Assembly: GCA_022432975.1 (NCBI GenBank)
Contig: CM039508.1
Span: 19,495,779 to 19,559,778 of the forward strand
Length of the DNA: 64,000 nucleotides
Direction: 5' to 3'
Origin: Begonia masoniana
Lineage: Eukaryota; Streptophyta; Magnoliopsida; Cucurbitales; Begoniaceae
The notes beneath the pieces are model-generated. The model was given only the letters and a program-made list of their open reading frames with translations, was not told where the DNA came from and did no database searches. A program made the position numbers and the translations under genes. Of this stretch, positions 1 through 11,766 are shown piece by piece (the stretch's first letter is position 1; each line of letters begins with the position of its first letter).

Positions 1-1205
1 TAATTGTTTTAAGTTATTAATGGTTTTAGTCTAGTTTTAAATGTTTTAAAAGTCAAAATGTTTTACGCTCAAAATGTTTTAGTCAAAGTTAGACCCTAAA
101 GGTTGTTAGAGGTGGGTCAATTGTCTAAGTCCGTTTTCTTTTAAAGTGTGAAGTAAAAATGAAAAATTTTATTTCAAAACACGAGGGCTTAGGTAAAGGT
201 TATATCAATGTAAAGTCAAGTCCTGTGACGGCCCTACGGGGTTGGGGTCGTTACACCCACCCCCCCGCTAGGTAGAAAGGGTTGTCCGACCGCCAGATGT
301 GCCCTCTCCATTTAGCGGGCTGAGATCTCGATGACATTCTGTCTACGACGTAATGATAAGAAAATATTGCATGATTTCTGAACTTCATATGCACAGCATG
401 CATCTGCATTTAAGCTTATAGTTGTCTGTATAGTGTAGGTAATCTTGAAATAGGTGAGGACGAGATTCCTCCACCCGAGGAATGATCTGTTGAAGAAAGA
501 TGGCCCGTGGGAGTGTGCTGGTGCAATCGGTGCGCATTTTAGGTTGTGCTGGATTGTTGAATTTCTTAGGGATTTTGTTTGGTTTTCAAACGGTTCCATG
601 CAGTTCGTTTTCATGAGATTTTATTTCGTTTTATATGTACATCGAGGGGTTGGTCGGTAGTTTAAGAGTGGATGATTATGAAAGTTTTTTTTTAGTACGT
701 ATGATATGTTGAGGTTTTAGAAGGAAATGAGGAAGTGAAAATGTGCAGGGAAGAAGAGAAAAAGAGGGAGGCAACTCCCTGGAATTTCGGATTCCAGGGA
801 GGTTGCCGATCGATCGCCTAAGAAGGTGATCGATCGGCAATTATGGTCGCCACTCTATGGAAAATCCACAGAGTGTGGCGATCGATCGCGGGGCGATCGA
901 TAACCTAATGTGGGGGCGATCGATCGCCCCCTGTTTTTTTAGCAGCCGATCGATCGCCTCATAGATTTTGTGACAATTGTCCCTTTTGCCCCTCGAGTTA
1001 TGGCCGATGGTTTTAATTGTTTTAAATGTTTGTAAATTGTTTTATGGTTTAAATTTAATTTGTTTTCTTTAGTTTTCTCTACTTTATATGCGTTTTATTA
1101 AAAGGTTTTCAAATGGTTTTCCGCTTAAACGATAAACTTAAAGTTTATAAGGATAAAAAACAAAATAATACGGAAAAATTAGGAATAGTGTCAAGGGTCG
1201 CTACA
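1..1205 (+). repeat. 5' LTR of copy A (3' part only)
   Basis: It ends in CTACA just before the primer-binding site and aligns with the 3' LTR at 7519-10047. Compared with that LTR it lacks two short blocks around 535-553: one deletion joins the sequence at a repeated CATTTT, the other follows a GGTTGT. These look like microhomology deletions. It also holds the hairpin and CGATCGATCG cluster listed separately. Confidence 0.9.
771..962. repeat. LTR hairpin followed by CGATCGATCG palindrome cluster (copy A, 5' LTR)
   Basis: A hairpin with arms GCAACTCCCTGGAAT and ATTCCAGGGAGGTTGC and a TTCGG loop is followed within 160 bp by several palindromes with a CGATCGATCG core. A second CTCTGG-type inverted repeat lies between them. 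The same module recurs in other LTRs of the window. Confidence 0.85.
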
Positions 1206-1209
1206 GTTA

Positions 1210-1222
1210 TGGTATCTGAGCC
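1210..1222 (+). promoter_or_regulatory. Primer-binding site of copy A (initiator tRNA-Met type)
   Basis: TGGTATCTGAGCC lies four bases after the LTR end. It differs by one base from TGGTATCAGAGCC, the complement of the plant initiator tRNA-Met 3' end, which is intact in copy B. Confidence 0.85.
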
Positions 1223-4159
1223 CCCGGGTTTAAAAATAGTTCTGTAGACTATTCGACTGCACAGCCACTACGCGGACATCATTCATCAACTGTAAGTATG
1301 TTTAAAAGCTTTATTTGATTTCGATTTCTTAGGGTTATTTGTTTTGACTTATATAGGAGTTATATAAAAAAAATGGTTCGAGGAAAAGATCCTAGAGACG
1401 AAGCCCTAGATCGACTTACGGATTTGCTGGACCGTCAGGCCCAGTATATGGACAGGCAAGCACAACAAATTGAACGTGTAGTACACCGTGAGGATCGTGA
1501 GGCCCGTGAGGTGATTGTTCCGAACCAACGTGGCATGGAAAGATTTCAAAAATTGCAACCCCCAGTATTCAATGGACAATCGTCGGATCCCACTATAGCC
1601 GAAGAGTGGATCCAGACTATGGAAGATATGCTAGGGTACGCAGAGATAGAGAATGGGAGTAAGGTTGCCTACGTCACTTTCCATTTGGCGTTAGATGCTC
1701 ATTTTTGGTGGGACTAGATTAAAGCAACAACGGATGTGACGATTATGACTTGGGAGCGGTTCAAGACCGTATTTTTCGACAAATATTTCAGCCGCACTGT
1801 GAGGGTGGCTAAGAGGAATGAGTTTACCCAGCTGAAACAAACATGTTCGGTTGCGGATTATATTCGGAAATTTGAGACATTATCGAGATTTGCACCACGT
1901 TTAGTAAGTGATAACGAAGACAAAGTGCATCAATTTATGGAAGGTCTGAATCTGGAAATCTGGATGCATGTTATAGTGTTGGGAATTCAAGATGTGCCCT
2001 ATTCAGACATCGCAGCTAAAGCTTTGGACTTCGAGGCTGCCAAGGCGACTTGTGTCAAGCTGAGGGAGCAAGCTAAGGGCTTTTTTCGTGAGATCCATCC
2101 TCAGTCATGGAACCATGGTTGGCAGCCCAGAGCACAACAACCCCAACAACAGAGGGGCGTAAAGAGGCCTTCTGAAGGAGGTAATGATCGAGGCAAAGGG
2201 AAACAGGTACAAGGGGCTCCTCAGATTCCATGGTGCCCTAAGTGTCAGAGAGAGCACATTGAAAAGTGCAGGGTAGGCACTAATAAATGTTATAGATGTG
2301 GGGAAGTCGGCCATTTTGTTAGAGATTGCCCAAAGCCGGGCCGCGATCAGTTGAGCGGAGATCAGAGGAGAGTCATGCCTAGAATCTTTACCTTTATTGA
2401 GCCTGGTGACGTGACGACGAGGCTCAGCCGTCTGTGATATCAGGTACTATATTGATTATGGGCATAGCTGTACTTTCTTTGCTGGATATGGGAGCTACGC
2501 ACTCTTTTATCTCAACTGCTTGCATGAATAGATTGAGGTTAGAGTACGAGTTAGCAGAGTTCGAGTATAGAGTAATGCTACCTTCAGGTGAGCATATGCA
2601 TTCAGATCGTATTCTCCAGAGCAATGTCGTCTCAGTGGGGAATACTACCCTTTATGGTCGTTTGATAGTCATGAACATAGAGCGGTACGATCTTATCTTA
2701 GGGATGGACTGGCTGTCACAGCACTTCGCCACCATCGATTGTCGATCTGGGATTGTGACTTTTCGGCCCCCGGGTAAAGCCGAGTTTGCTTATCAGGCGA
2801 TGCACAGATTGAGTGGGTCGCCTACTTCCTATTCCATAAAGGTCAACGAGCAGTTTAGAGGTGAATGCTCGATTTATTTGGCCACAGTAGTTGATACTCA
2901 GTTGCTAAGTGGAGTAAAGCCGAGTGACCTTCCTATAGTCAGATAATTCTCTGAGATCTTCCTTGATGATCTTCCCAGATTACCGCCGGATAGGGAGATC
3001 GAATTTACCATTGACGTGTATCCGAGCTCCGCGCCTGCTGAATTGAGAGAGTTGAAAATCCAGCTTGAGGAGTTGCTGGAAAAGGGTTTCATCCGACCCA
3101 GTTTTTCTCCCTGGGGTGCGCCCATTCTGTTCGTCAAGAAGAAAGACGGGACTCTCAGGATGTGCGTGGATTACAGAGAGCTGAATAAGCTTACATTAAA
3201 GAATAAGTATCCACTGCCCCGGATAGATGATCTATTTGATCAACTGCAGGGTGCCTGAGTGTTTTTTAGGATTGACCTATACTCGGGTTATTACCAGTTG
3301 AAGGTCCGGAGAGAAGATATTTAGAAAACGACATTCCGAACGAGGTATGGGCATTACGAGTTCATTGTTATGTCTTTTAGACTTACTAATGCCCCTGCAG
3401 CATTTATGAACTTAATGAACCGTGTTTTCAAGGAGTATTTGGACAACTTTGTTGTTGTTTTCATCGACGCCATCTTGATCTATTCTAAAACGAAGGAAGA
3501 GCACGAGGAGCATCTGAGGATTGTTTTGGGAATTCTGAGTCAACACTGTCTATATCCAAAGTTTTATAAGTGCGAGTTCTGGTTGGACAAAGTCGGTTTT
3601 CTTGGCCATATCATATCACAAGAAGGAGTTTTTGTGGATCCGAGTAAAATTCAGGTGGTCAAGGATTGGCTACAGCCTAAAAACGTGCGTGAAGTACGTG
3701 GATTTCTCGGGTTGGCTGGCTATTATCGGAAGTTCATAGTAGGGGTGTGCAAACCGAACCGGAACCGGTGAACCGAACTGGAACCGGTGATTTAGGTTTG
3801 GTTTTCACCAGTTTTGAGCACAGGGAAACCGAAGTCCGGTTTGGCATTTCTCAAAACCGGCCACTTCGGTTCGGTTATCGGTTTGGCTTGGTGAAACCGA
3901 GAAAAATCGAAACCGAACCATTGTTGATTAAAATGAGGATGAAGAGTGAAGAGTGAAGCCGAAGCAAACTGCGAAGTGCGAAGACCTAAATCTCGATTCT
4001 TCGACTGCGACTGCGACGACTAGAGACTCGGCAAACAAGGACGATCAGGCTTGGTGACGGCGAGGCGACGACTCTACTCTCAGTCTCTGCTATCGAGTAT
4101 CGAGTATCGACGACGACAGAGAGCACCGGGTATGTGCTATGCTTTGCATTATTTAGCTC

Positions 4160-4376
4160 GTTTTTGTATTTAACAGAGAGCAAAATCAATGATTTTGCTC
4201 TCTGTGAACAAACGACAGAGAGCAAAATCATTATTTTGCTCTCTGTAAAAAAATCACAGAGAGCAAAGTTGCTCTCTGTCGTTTGTTCACAGAGAGCAAT
4301 TTTGCTCTCTGTAATAAAAGTAAACCACAGAGAGCAAAATTGCTCTCTGTCGTTTGTTCACAGAGAGCAATTTACA
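4160..4376. repeat. Array of short inverted repeats (ACAGAGAGCAAAAT / ATTTTGCTCTCTGT)
   Basis: About nine copies of ACAGAGAGCAA or its complement alternate in orientation. They form four or five neighbouring hairpins separated by related spacers such as CGTTTGTTC and its reverse complement. The array lies inside hAT element 1, between the 5' subterminal repeats and the captured exons. Confidence 0.9.
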
Positions 4377-4723
4377 ATCTTATCGATGAAGGTCCCATTG
4401 TCATTTCAGCTCCATTATCACTTAATGGTGTTGTTCAAATTGGATGGATGCTGAACGATTTAACATGATCCATCCAGACTCATGCTTATTAATTGGCACT
4501 TAGCCCGGTTTAGTCAATCTAAGGGGATGGTTTCAACATTGAACATTTGGTTCAAATGAAATTCTACAAATTTAAAAACTCTTAAAGTGAGCTGAATATG
4601 ATCGGCATTCCTAGGATGAAATGCTTTTTATTAAATTTACTAGATTGTTAAGTTGGTTTTCAGATCAAAATGTAATAGGAGGATCTTTCGTAGTGTTTGA
4701 TGGTTTGAGTATTTGGCTCGCAG

Positions 4724-5175
4724 TGGCAAGCTCTGGCTGATGCTGCAAAGGCTAAGCCATGTTATTGGACGTTTGTTTTGCTGCAATTATCTGTCCAGAG
4801 AGCAGAAGTTTTATCAAATGAAACTGGAATGATGATGGCTGAAATCGAAGCACTTCTTGAAGAAGCAGCTGAGCTTGTCGATGAGTCAGAAACTAGTTGC
4901 CCGAGTTATTACAGGTTAGAGTGGTGAATTGTGCTAGAGAATTGGTTGAGATAATCTAAAAATAGAGGTTATTATATCTGCACTTGCTCCTCACAGATGC
5001 TTTGTTTTCTATGTAGCCAACCACCTAGGATATAACCACAATCTAATTCCTCTTTGTTTAGTAATTATTTTTGTTGGGATTCATTAACAGCACTTACAAG
5101 GTTCGTTATGTGCTAAGACAACAAGAAGATGGTTCCTGGAGATTCTGTGAAGTTGATGTTCTATCTACATCCTGA
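4724..5175 (+). pseudogene. Captured 3' exons resembling PARC6/CDP1 (ARC6-like IMS domain)
   Basis: Two exon-like blocks, 4724-4914 and 5091-5175, are bounded by consensus splice sites (CTCGCAG before the first, ACAG|GTTAGA and TTAACAG|CACT around the intron). Spliced, they read about 90 codons without a stop, starting WQALADAAKAKPCYW. They then contain AEIEALLEEAAELVDES, YYSTYKVRYVL and QEDGSWRFCE before a TGA at 5173. This pattern fits my recollection of the C-terminus of PARC6/CDP1, a chloroplast inner-envelope division protein related to ARC6, and the general IMS-domain pattern. No upstream exons or start are apparent, so it is a captured fragment. The PARC6 assignment is from memory; IMS-domain homology is the safer part. 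Confidence 0.7.
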
Positions 5176-7505
5176 TGGTTCCTCTTTTTCAATTTAAATT
5201 TAATTATTTATCTCATTCAATTTAAATTATTTAATTTTTTACAAAAATAGGTTGTAAAACCGAAACCGAACCGAAACCGAACCGAAACTTTAGGTTCGGT
5301 TTAGGTTCGGTTTTGGTGTGCCCCAAAACCGATTTCTGTTCGGCAAATCCAAAACCGAAACCGATCGGTTTGGTTTGGATCCTCCCCAAACCTGAACCGA
5401 AACCGGTTTTGCACACCCCTAGTTCATAGAGGGATTTTCGAAGATTGCAGTTCCTCTCTCACGCTTGACTCGGAAGAATGAGAAATTTATATGGTCGGCT
5501 GCTTGTGATGGGAGTTTTATTGAGTTGAAGTAGAAGTTGACCACAGCTCCAGTTCTAATGTTGCTTGTTGAAGGTGATAAATTCAGTATTTACTGTGATG
5601 CGTTTGGAGTTGGACTTAGTTGTGTATTGATGCTGGAGGGTAGAGTTATTGCTTATGCTTCTCGGCAGTTGAAGCCGTATGAGCAGAATTATCCTACGCA
5701 CGACCTGGAGTTAGCAGCCGTGGTTTTCGCACTGAAGATTTGGAGGCATTATTTATATGGGCAGCAGTGCGAGATATTTTCAAACCACAAGAGCTTGAAG
5801 TATTTGTTTACGCAGAAGGAACTTAATATGCGGCAGAGAAGGTGGCTAGAGTTCGTCAAAGACTATGAGTTTGAGATTAAGTACCACCTGGGAAAGGCGA
5901 ACAAGGTCGCTGATGCTTTGAGCCGAATGCCTAGTGCGAGTCAACCTTCACTTGCAGCGATGTCGGTTACGTTGAGGTCTGAGATTGAGAAGTTCGATGT
6001 GGAGATTGTGGCAGAGTTGTCCAGTATGCTCGCCAACATTTCTCTTAGGCCGACTATTCTGGATAAGATACGTAAAGCTCAGCAGAAAGATGTGGAGTGT
6101 AAGGAGCTTCGATTGAGCATGGCATCTGGAGACTTATCTGATTTTAATTTGTCAGATGATGGTATTCTGAAGTTCAGGAATAGATGGGACGTGCCTAACG
6201 ACGAAGAATTGAAGAAAGAGATTTTGGCCAAGGCATATTCTTCAGCTTACTCTGTGCATCCCGGAAGTACTAAAATGTATAGAGATTTAAAGCAACACTT
6301 CTGGTGGCTGAATATGAAGAAAGAGGTCGCCAAGTACGTGGAAACCTGTTTAGTTTGTCAACAGGTAAAGGCAGAACACCAGAGGCCGGTTGGAACATTA
6401 CAGCCACGATTCTAGAGTGGAAATGGGAGCAGATCTCCATGGATTTTATTGTTGGGCTCCTAAGGACGACGAAAGGGCATGATGCCATCTAGGTGATTGT
6501 GGACCCATTGACAAAGTCGGCTCACTTCTTGTCTGTGAAGATGACTTCTTCTATGGATCAGCTCGCCGAGCTTTATATGCAGGAGATTGTTAGACTGCAT
6601 GGAGTACCAGTTTCGATAGTCTCAGATCGAGATCCGAGATTTACATCGAAGTTCTGAAAGAGTCTGCATAAGGCTATGGGAACTCAGCTAAATTTCAGCA
6701 CAGCATTTCACCCTCAGACTGATGGTCAAACAGAGAGAACGAATCAGATTCTTGAGGATATGCTCAGAGCTTGTGTGTTGGAATTTTAGGGATCGTGGAG
6801 CAGGTATTTACCACTGATTGAGTTCTCTTACAACAATAGCTTCCAGGCTACCATCGGTATGGCTCCGTACGAGGCATTGTATGGTTGAAAGTGTAGATCT
6901 CCGTTATATTGGGACGAGGTTGGCGAAGCTAGTATTGTTGGTCCCGAGATTCTACAACAAACGGCAGAGAAGATTGCCGTTATAAGACAGCGTATCGAGA
7001 TAGCTTAGAGCCGACAGAAGAGCTATGCTGACACGAGGCGGAGAGAATTGGAGTTCGAAGAGGGTGATGAGGTTTATTTGAAGATTTCTCCGTTCAAAGG
7101 AGTTATGTGATTCGGGAGAAAGGGCAAGCTAAGCCCTCGATATGTGGGGCCCTTCCCTATTTTGAATAAGATTGGGAAGATGGCGTATCGACTGCAGCTT
7201 CCGGCTTCAATTGAAGGTATCCACAATGTATTTCACATATCTATGCTACGGAAGTGTTTGCGCGATCCATCGCATATCGTGGAGGCAAAAGATATCGAGG
7301 TACAGTCTACCCTGACTTATGTGGAGAAGCCGGTACGTATTTTAGAGTCTTCCATCAAGGTCTTGCGCAACAAAGAAATTCTGCTAGTCAAAGTCTTATG
7401 GCGGAACCACGACGTGGAAGAAGCTACTTGAGAGCGACAGCAGGATATGATGTCTAAGTATCCTGAGTTGTTTGTATGATCAAATTTTCAGGACAAAATT
7501 TAAAT

Positions 7506-7518
7506 AAGGTGGATGGAA
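7506..7518 (+). promoter_or_regulatory. Degenerate polypurine tract of copy A
   Basis: AAGGTGGATGGAA directly precedes the 3' LTR, where copy B has AAGGAGGGGAGAA. Two T interruptions suggest decay. Confidence 0.7.
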
Positions 7519-10047
7519 TGTAACACCCGGCTTTACGGGATTTTTGTAGTTATATATATAATGGTATTTTTGTAAATATGTCAAATTAAGTCTGTTTTGC
7601 GAAAGGAAAGCGTTATTAGAATCCTAATAATTAATAAGGATTTTAGGAGAAATACGAGAATTTTTAGGGTCGTAACGCTAATTGCGAGGATTTTGTATTT
7701 CTCATAATATAAAGGATGTTTTAGTAAAAATAGTAAACGAGGTCCGATTTGCGAATGAACAGTTTTAATAAAGCTCTGATAATAAGTTGGAGCTATTGGT
7801 GAAATAAGGAAATTTGGAGAAACCGAACAGTTAGTTAGTTAACGAAACAAATGACGAAACAAATAGAAAATCAAAGGAATGGCAAAAAGGTAATTTGCCA
7901 AGATAATTTCATTAAAACCACAATTTCCTTCTCCTTCTCCAGAACACTTCACAATTTCTTCCTTTCTCTTTTCCCCTCTCGGCGACTTCATCTCTCCCTC
8001 ACGGTGTTCTCCTCTCCAACGACCAACGCTTCTCCAATCAATCATCGTCCTTCACGTTTTCTCCTCCAAACCCGACCCTATGTATGATTTTGTGGTTTTC
8101 GGAAGGCTTACTTCGATTTCTAGAGTTTAAACGATTAGGGTTCGTTTAGGATTTTGTTAAAAACGTGATTTAGGATTTGAAATCGATAGGTTTACTGTAT
8201 TTTATGAATATAATGGACGTATTGGTGGTTATTGGACGAAGTCAGTAGAATTATTGATGAATATTAGAGTTTTGGTTGGATTGGAAAACTTAGAAACTCC
8301 ATTAATGGAGGTTTTGGTGATTTGAGCGTGAAATACTCGACGAAATGCCTCAATAAAGTATTTTAGAGTTCTAAGAAATTTCTTTAGTTAAAGTTTTGTT
8401 AGTTTGGACGTTTAACCGTTTAAACTCGTTTTAACGACAATTGTTATGAATTGCCTTAGGTAAACAACACTCGTGGACGGAGCTAAAATTGCAACGGACG
8501 CGAGGTAAGTTATCGTGACTTACTATGGTCAATTGGCCTACACCGTACGTCGAAGTCGTGTCGAGGATCGTTGGTGAATTGCTTGTTTAAATGTTTGGTT
8601 GGGTAGTTAAGATTAGTTCTTTTATAGGTTATGCTTTTATTGTCTCGATGGTATGTATGATGTATGTTTACTTTAAGCACGTAATTGTTCATGCATCATG
8701 GTTTTCAATTATGCATAGAAAATGAATTTCCGCATTACGTTTTCATGAAAAGAGATGCGGCCCGAAAGGGGCTATTGATCTATTGTGAAGGCCGAGAGGG
8801 CTTGTCACAATACCACATCGTCTAAAACGAAATGAATCTACGTAATCTGTTATTTGGTTATGCGAGGTGGGGCTCAGGCATGGCTGTAGACGGATGTGAG
8901 CGTGTACCCCCCCCCCCCCCCCGGCTAGGTAGAAAGGGTTGTCCGACCGCCGGATGTGCCCTCTCCATTTAGCGGGCTGAGATCTCGATGATATTCTGTC
9001 TGCGACGTAATGATAAGAAAATGTTGTATGATTTCTGAACTTCATATGCACAGCATACATCTGCATTTACGAAACTTGCGAGCCTTAAGCTCATAGTTGT
9101 CTGTATGGTGTAAGTAATCTTGATACAGGTGAGGACAAGATTCCTCCACCCGAGGAATGATCATTTGAAGAAAGATGGCCCGTGGGAGTGTGCTGTTGCA
9201 GTCGGTGCGCATTTTGACCCGTGGGGATGTAAGTAAGAGTTTTGAGGGTGTTAGGGTTATTTTGGGCTGATGGTGGATTAGGTAGGTTAATTGTACAGTT
9301 AGATACATTTTAGGTTGTTTGGATCTGGATAATGGATTGATGTTTTATAAAACGTTTTGTTAAACCTGTCGTTTAATGAACTGCTGGATTGTTGAATTTC
9401 TTAGGATTTTTGTTTGGTTTTCAAGCGGTTCCACGTAGTTCGTTTTCATGAGATTTTATTTCGTTTTGTATGTACGTCGAGGGGTTGGTCGGTAGTTTAA
9501 GAGTGAATGATTATGAAAGTTTTTTTTTAGTATGTATGATATGTTGAGGTTTTAGAAGGAAATGAGGAAGTGAAAATGTGCAGGGAAGAAGAGAAAAAGA
9601 GGGAGGCAACTCCCTGGAATTTCGGATTCCAGGAAGGTTGCCGATCGATCGCCTAAGGAGGTGATCGATCGGCAATTATTGTCGCCACTCTCTGGAAAAT
9701 CCCAAGAGTGTGGCGATTGATCACCCAAAGGTTGGGCGATCGATCACCTAATGTGGGGCGATCGATCGCCCCCCTATTTTTTTTAGCAGCCGATCGATCG
9801 CATCATAGATTTTGTGACAATTGTCCCTTTTTCCCTTCGAGTTGTGGCCGATGGTTTTAATTGTTTTAAATGTTTTGTAAATTGTTTTATGGTTTAAATT
9901 TAATTTGTTTTCTTTAGTTTTCTCTACTTTATATATGTTTTATTAAAAAGTTTTCAAATGATTTTCGCTTAAACGATAAACTTAAAGTTTACAAGGATAA
10001 AAAAAAATAATATGGGAAAATTAAGAATAGTGTCAAGGGTCGCTACA
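7519..10047 (+). repeat. 3' LTR of copy A (2529 bp)
   Basis: It starts TGTAACACCCGG and ends GGGTCGCTACA, with TG...CA termini. A run of about 18 C lies near 8906-8923. A strong splice-donor sequence CGAG|GTAAGT is at 8501-8510. The matching acceptor GTGTAG, intact in the 5' LTR at 433-438, is mutated here near 9112. The hairpin/palindrome module is at 9606-9800. Confidence 0.93.
9606..9800. repeat. LTR hairpin and CGATCGATCG palindrome cluster (copy A, 3' LTR)
   Basis: It is the second copy of the module at 771-962, with substitutions that have eroded some palindromes (for example GATTGATCACC). Confidence 0.85.
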
Positions 10048-10559
10048 GTGTATCGATTTTCATTCTAAAATCTAAAGATATGTGTCTGTATCACTCAATC
10101 TTATAGGTCTCTCAAGATTAAAAAAAAAAACTAATACCATGTTGAAGTTCTAGATATGAGTACGAACCAAGGAAAACAACAAATTAAACCTTTAATCAAA
10201 GATTCTCCAAGCATAAATAAAGATTCATTAAAGAAAGGTAATGCCTATGAAAGTTTAAAAAAAGAGTTTTTGATTGAAATATTACAAGAAGAAGCCCAAA
10301 ATATGTTTGGAGTGCACTTTATAAGCCAACAAAGGTGAAAACATGAAGTTATGCACGCATCAAGGCGTTGAGAGTGTTGAAGGCATGACTGGGCGCTTAA
10401 GGCGCACAGTGGGCATGCAACGATGCACAAGCACGTGCAGCGGGTGTGGCAACATGCAACAAGCAAACCACACGCAATAGCACAGGCAAGGGCACGTCGC
10501 GCAGCCACTTGCGACCAAATTTTCCAAAAGTCAATTTTTTTAATATTTTTGACATTTTA
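10048..10559. other. Unassigned sequence with one small open frame
   Basis: Right of copy A. A plus-strand frame at 10156-10338 (60 codons, lysine-rich, beginning MSTNQGKQQIKPLIKD) has no family I recognise. A GC-rich stretch with repeated GCAC/CACG words follows (10340-10510). Because an LTR fragment starts just downstream, the frame could be the tail of a retroelement protein. Confidence 0.4.
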
Positions 10560-11030
10560 GGGTTTTCAAATTTATATTTTGACACTTATTAGGGTTTACT
10601 ATATTTTTAGGGATATTTTAGATTATTTACTATTATTTTTAGTGTTATTTGTATCATATTTAAACACAATGCTTGTAACCTTTGAGGAAAAGTTATTATG
10701 AAAAAAATTTTGAGTTTGTTTGAGAATTTTCTTTTTGGTTTCTTTGTAAAGAACTAGATTTTCTTCCAGTCAAAACTTGAGAGATCAATTTTATAGTTTT
10801 GGTATAACCAACAAGTTGGTTCAGGTCAAGCTCCTTATTTGATAGTTTTGGTTCTAACTATAAACTCGGCTACGAGTCAAGTTTCTTGTTTGATAATTTT
10901 GGTCCGTCGATTATATTTGATTGAGGTTAAGTTCTTTATACTTTATTTAAATGCGTTCTTGAGTTTCTATTCCGTGTTGATGAAGAATCTCGGGTTTAAT
11001 ATACCCGTGGTTGTCATCATAGACGTTTTA
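10560..11030 (+). mobile_element. LTR fragment, same family as 48100-48480 in reverse
   Basis: Matching blocks include GAGAATTTTC, AAAGAACTAGAT, GCGTTCTTGAGTTTCTATTC and ATACCCGTGGTT, in the same order as on the minus strand near 48100-48480. There that sequence follows the tail of a Ty3/gypsy pol. No ends or target duplication are visible. Confidence 0.65.
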
Positions 11031-11766
11031 AAAAAACTTTTTTATATTCTTCTTTATTATAGGAAATATATAGATAAAACAAAAAACAACCATTAAATTT
11101 TAAGCAAAATCACTGCAATATCTAAACTTATTCCTAAAATCAAGTAAATCTCCAACAAAGTGCATGGTGCGCCAAAAATTCTCATTTGACAGGTTCGTCA
11201 TCCTTATTCTTCAGTTTCTTAACAGTAAAGATAGAGCAACTGTGCAGGGAATATGAACATATGGATAAATTAAAGAATCTCGACTTAATTGGTCTCATTT
11301 GTTATATTACTACTAACATAAGTCAGGTTTAGAAATCGGTAGTGTTTTTGCATGAAATCATAGAAATGGGTTTGTTATGGAGAGGTTTATTCGAACTGAA
11401 CTGAAAAAGTGCAACTAAATTTTAGACGCAAGATGTACTTTTTCTGAACAGAAAATGAAAAATAGTTCCGGGAAACATTAGCAAGTTGCTTTCAGTAAGC
11501 ATTCTCCTACTTTGGACTTTATTAATGTGTTGCAGATCACCCAATAACAAGGCATGAAGAAGGTTTTGTGCCAAAATCCAGTTCCTGACATTTTTTCATA
11601 TACCAGTTCCAGATTTGGGCAGTTTATGCGATAGTGAACTTGGTAGTGTGATGTTAAGGCCGTTTTCATATGCAGTGATCACAAGAATCATATATGTGAA
11701 TCACTTGCTCGAATTCGGTTTGGTGGTGAATGAGGAGGGTAAGGTATGTCTATGCAGAGTTTTATA
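11031..11766. other. AT-rich noncoding sequence, nothing recognised
   Basis: I see no convincing gene, repeat end or RNA gene here. Open frames are short and without codon bias or recognisable motifs. Confidence 0.6.

Larger units (their letters stand above)
3740..5421. mobile_element. Non-autonomous hAT element 1, inserted in copy A pol, carrying host gene exons
   Basis: The ends are inverted repeats (TAGGGGTGTGCAAA and TTTTGCACACCCCTA). They are flanked by a perfect 8-bp duplication GTTCATAG at 3732-3739 and 5422-5429, the size made by hAT transposases. Removing the element and one duplication restores the pol reading frame around YYRKFI. Subterminal regions are dense in AACCGAACC/GGTTCGGTT repeats, which are typical transposase-binding sites. 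No transposase is visible. The interior holds an array of short inverted repeats and a gene fragment, listed separately. Confidence 0.95.
1373..7479 (+). pseudogene. Broken gag-pol polyprotein of copy A
   Basis: This would encode capsid/nucleocapsid, protease, reverse transcriptase, RNase H, integrase and chromodomain, but it is interrupted many times. The gag start at 1373 matches the start in copy B. A CCHC knuckle ([14 protein letters not shown]) begins near 2288. The protease box reads DMGATHS instead of DTGATHS. The RT active site reads FIDA (3460-3471) instead of FIDD, and the third RNase H acidic residue is Asn (FSNHKS, 5783). A 30-bp stretch is missing near 3030 and the frame shifts near 2418. 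In-frame stops occur near 1716, 2943, 3256, 3322, 5532, 6412, 6490, 6656, 6787, 6886, 7006, 7108 and 7429. The hAT insertion splits pol at 3740-5421. It cannot make a working enzyme. Confidence 0.93.
1..10047 (+). mobile_element. Ty3/gypsy chromovirus copy A (Del/Tekay-like), decayed, left end outside window
   Basis: The order is LTR end, primer-binding site, gag-pol remnant, purine tract and a complete 3' LTR, all on the plus strand. The internal region follows copy B at 31085-35753 almost codon for codon, so the two belong to the same broad lineage. The protein order (RT-RNase H before integrase, with a C-terminal chromodomain) and the long LTRs fit Del/Tekay chromoviruses. Its target duplication cannot be checked because the 5' end is missing. 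A 1.7-kb hAT element sits inside pol. The two LTRs differ by many substitutions and by two deletions in the 5' copy, so this insertion is clearly older than copy B. Confidence 0.93.

Noticed and set aside
4160..4376. CRISPR-like appearance of evenly spaced short repeats
   Set aside because: Repeats alternate in orientation, spacers are repeated rather than unique, and the DNA is plant nuclear.
3747..4468. Open frames with Glu/Arg-rich or Ser-rich peptides in hAT element 1
   Set aside because: They come from the AACCGG subterminal repeats and the inverted-repeat array, with no transposase motif.
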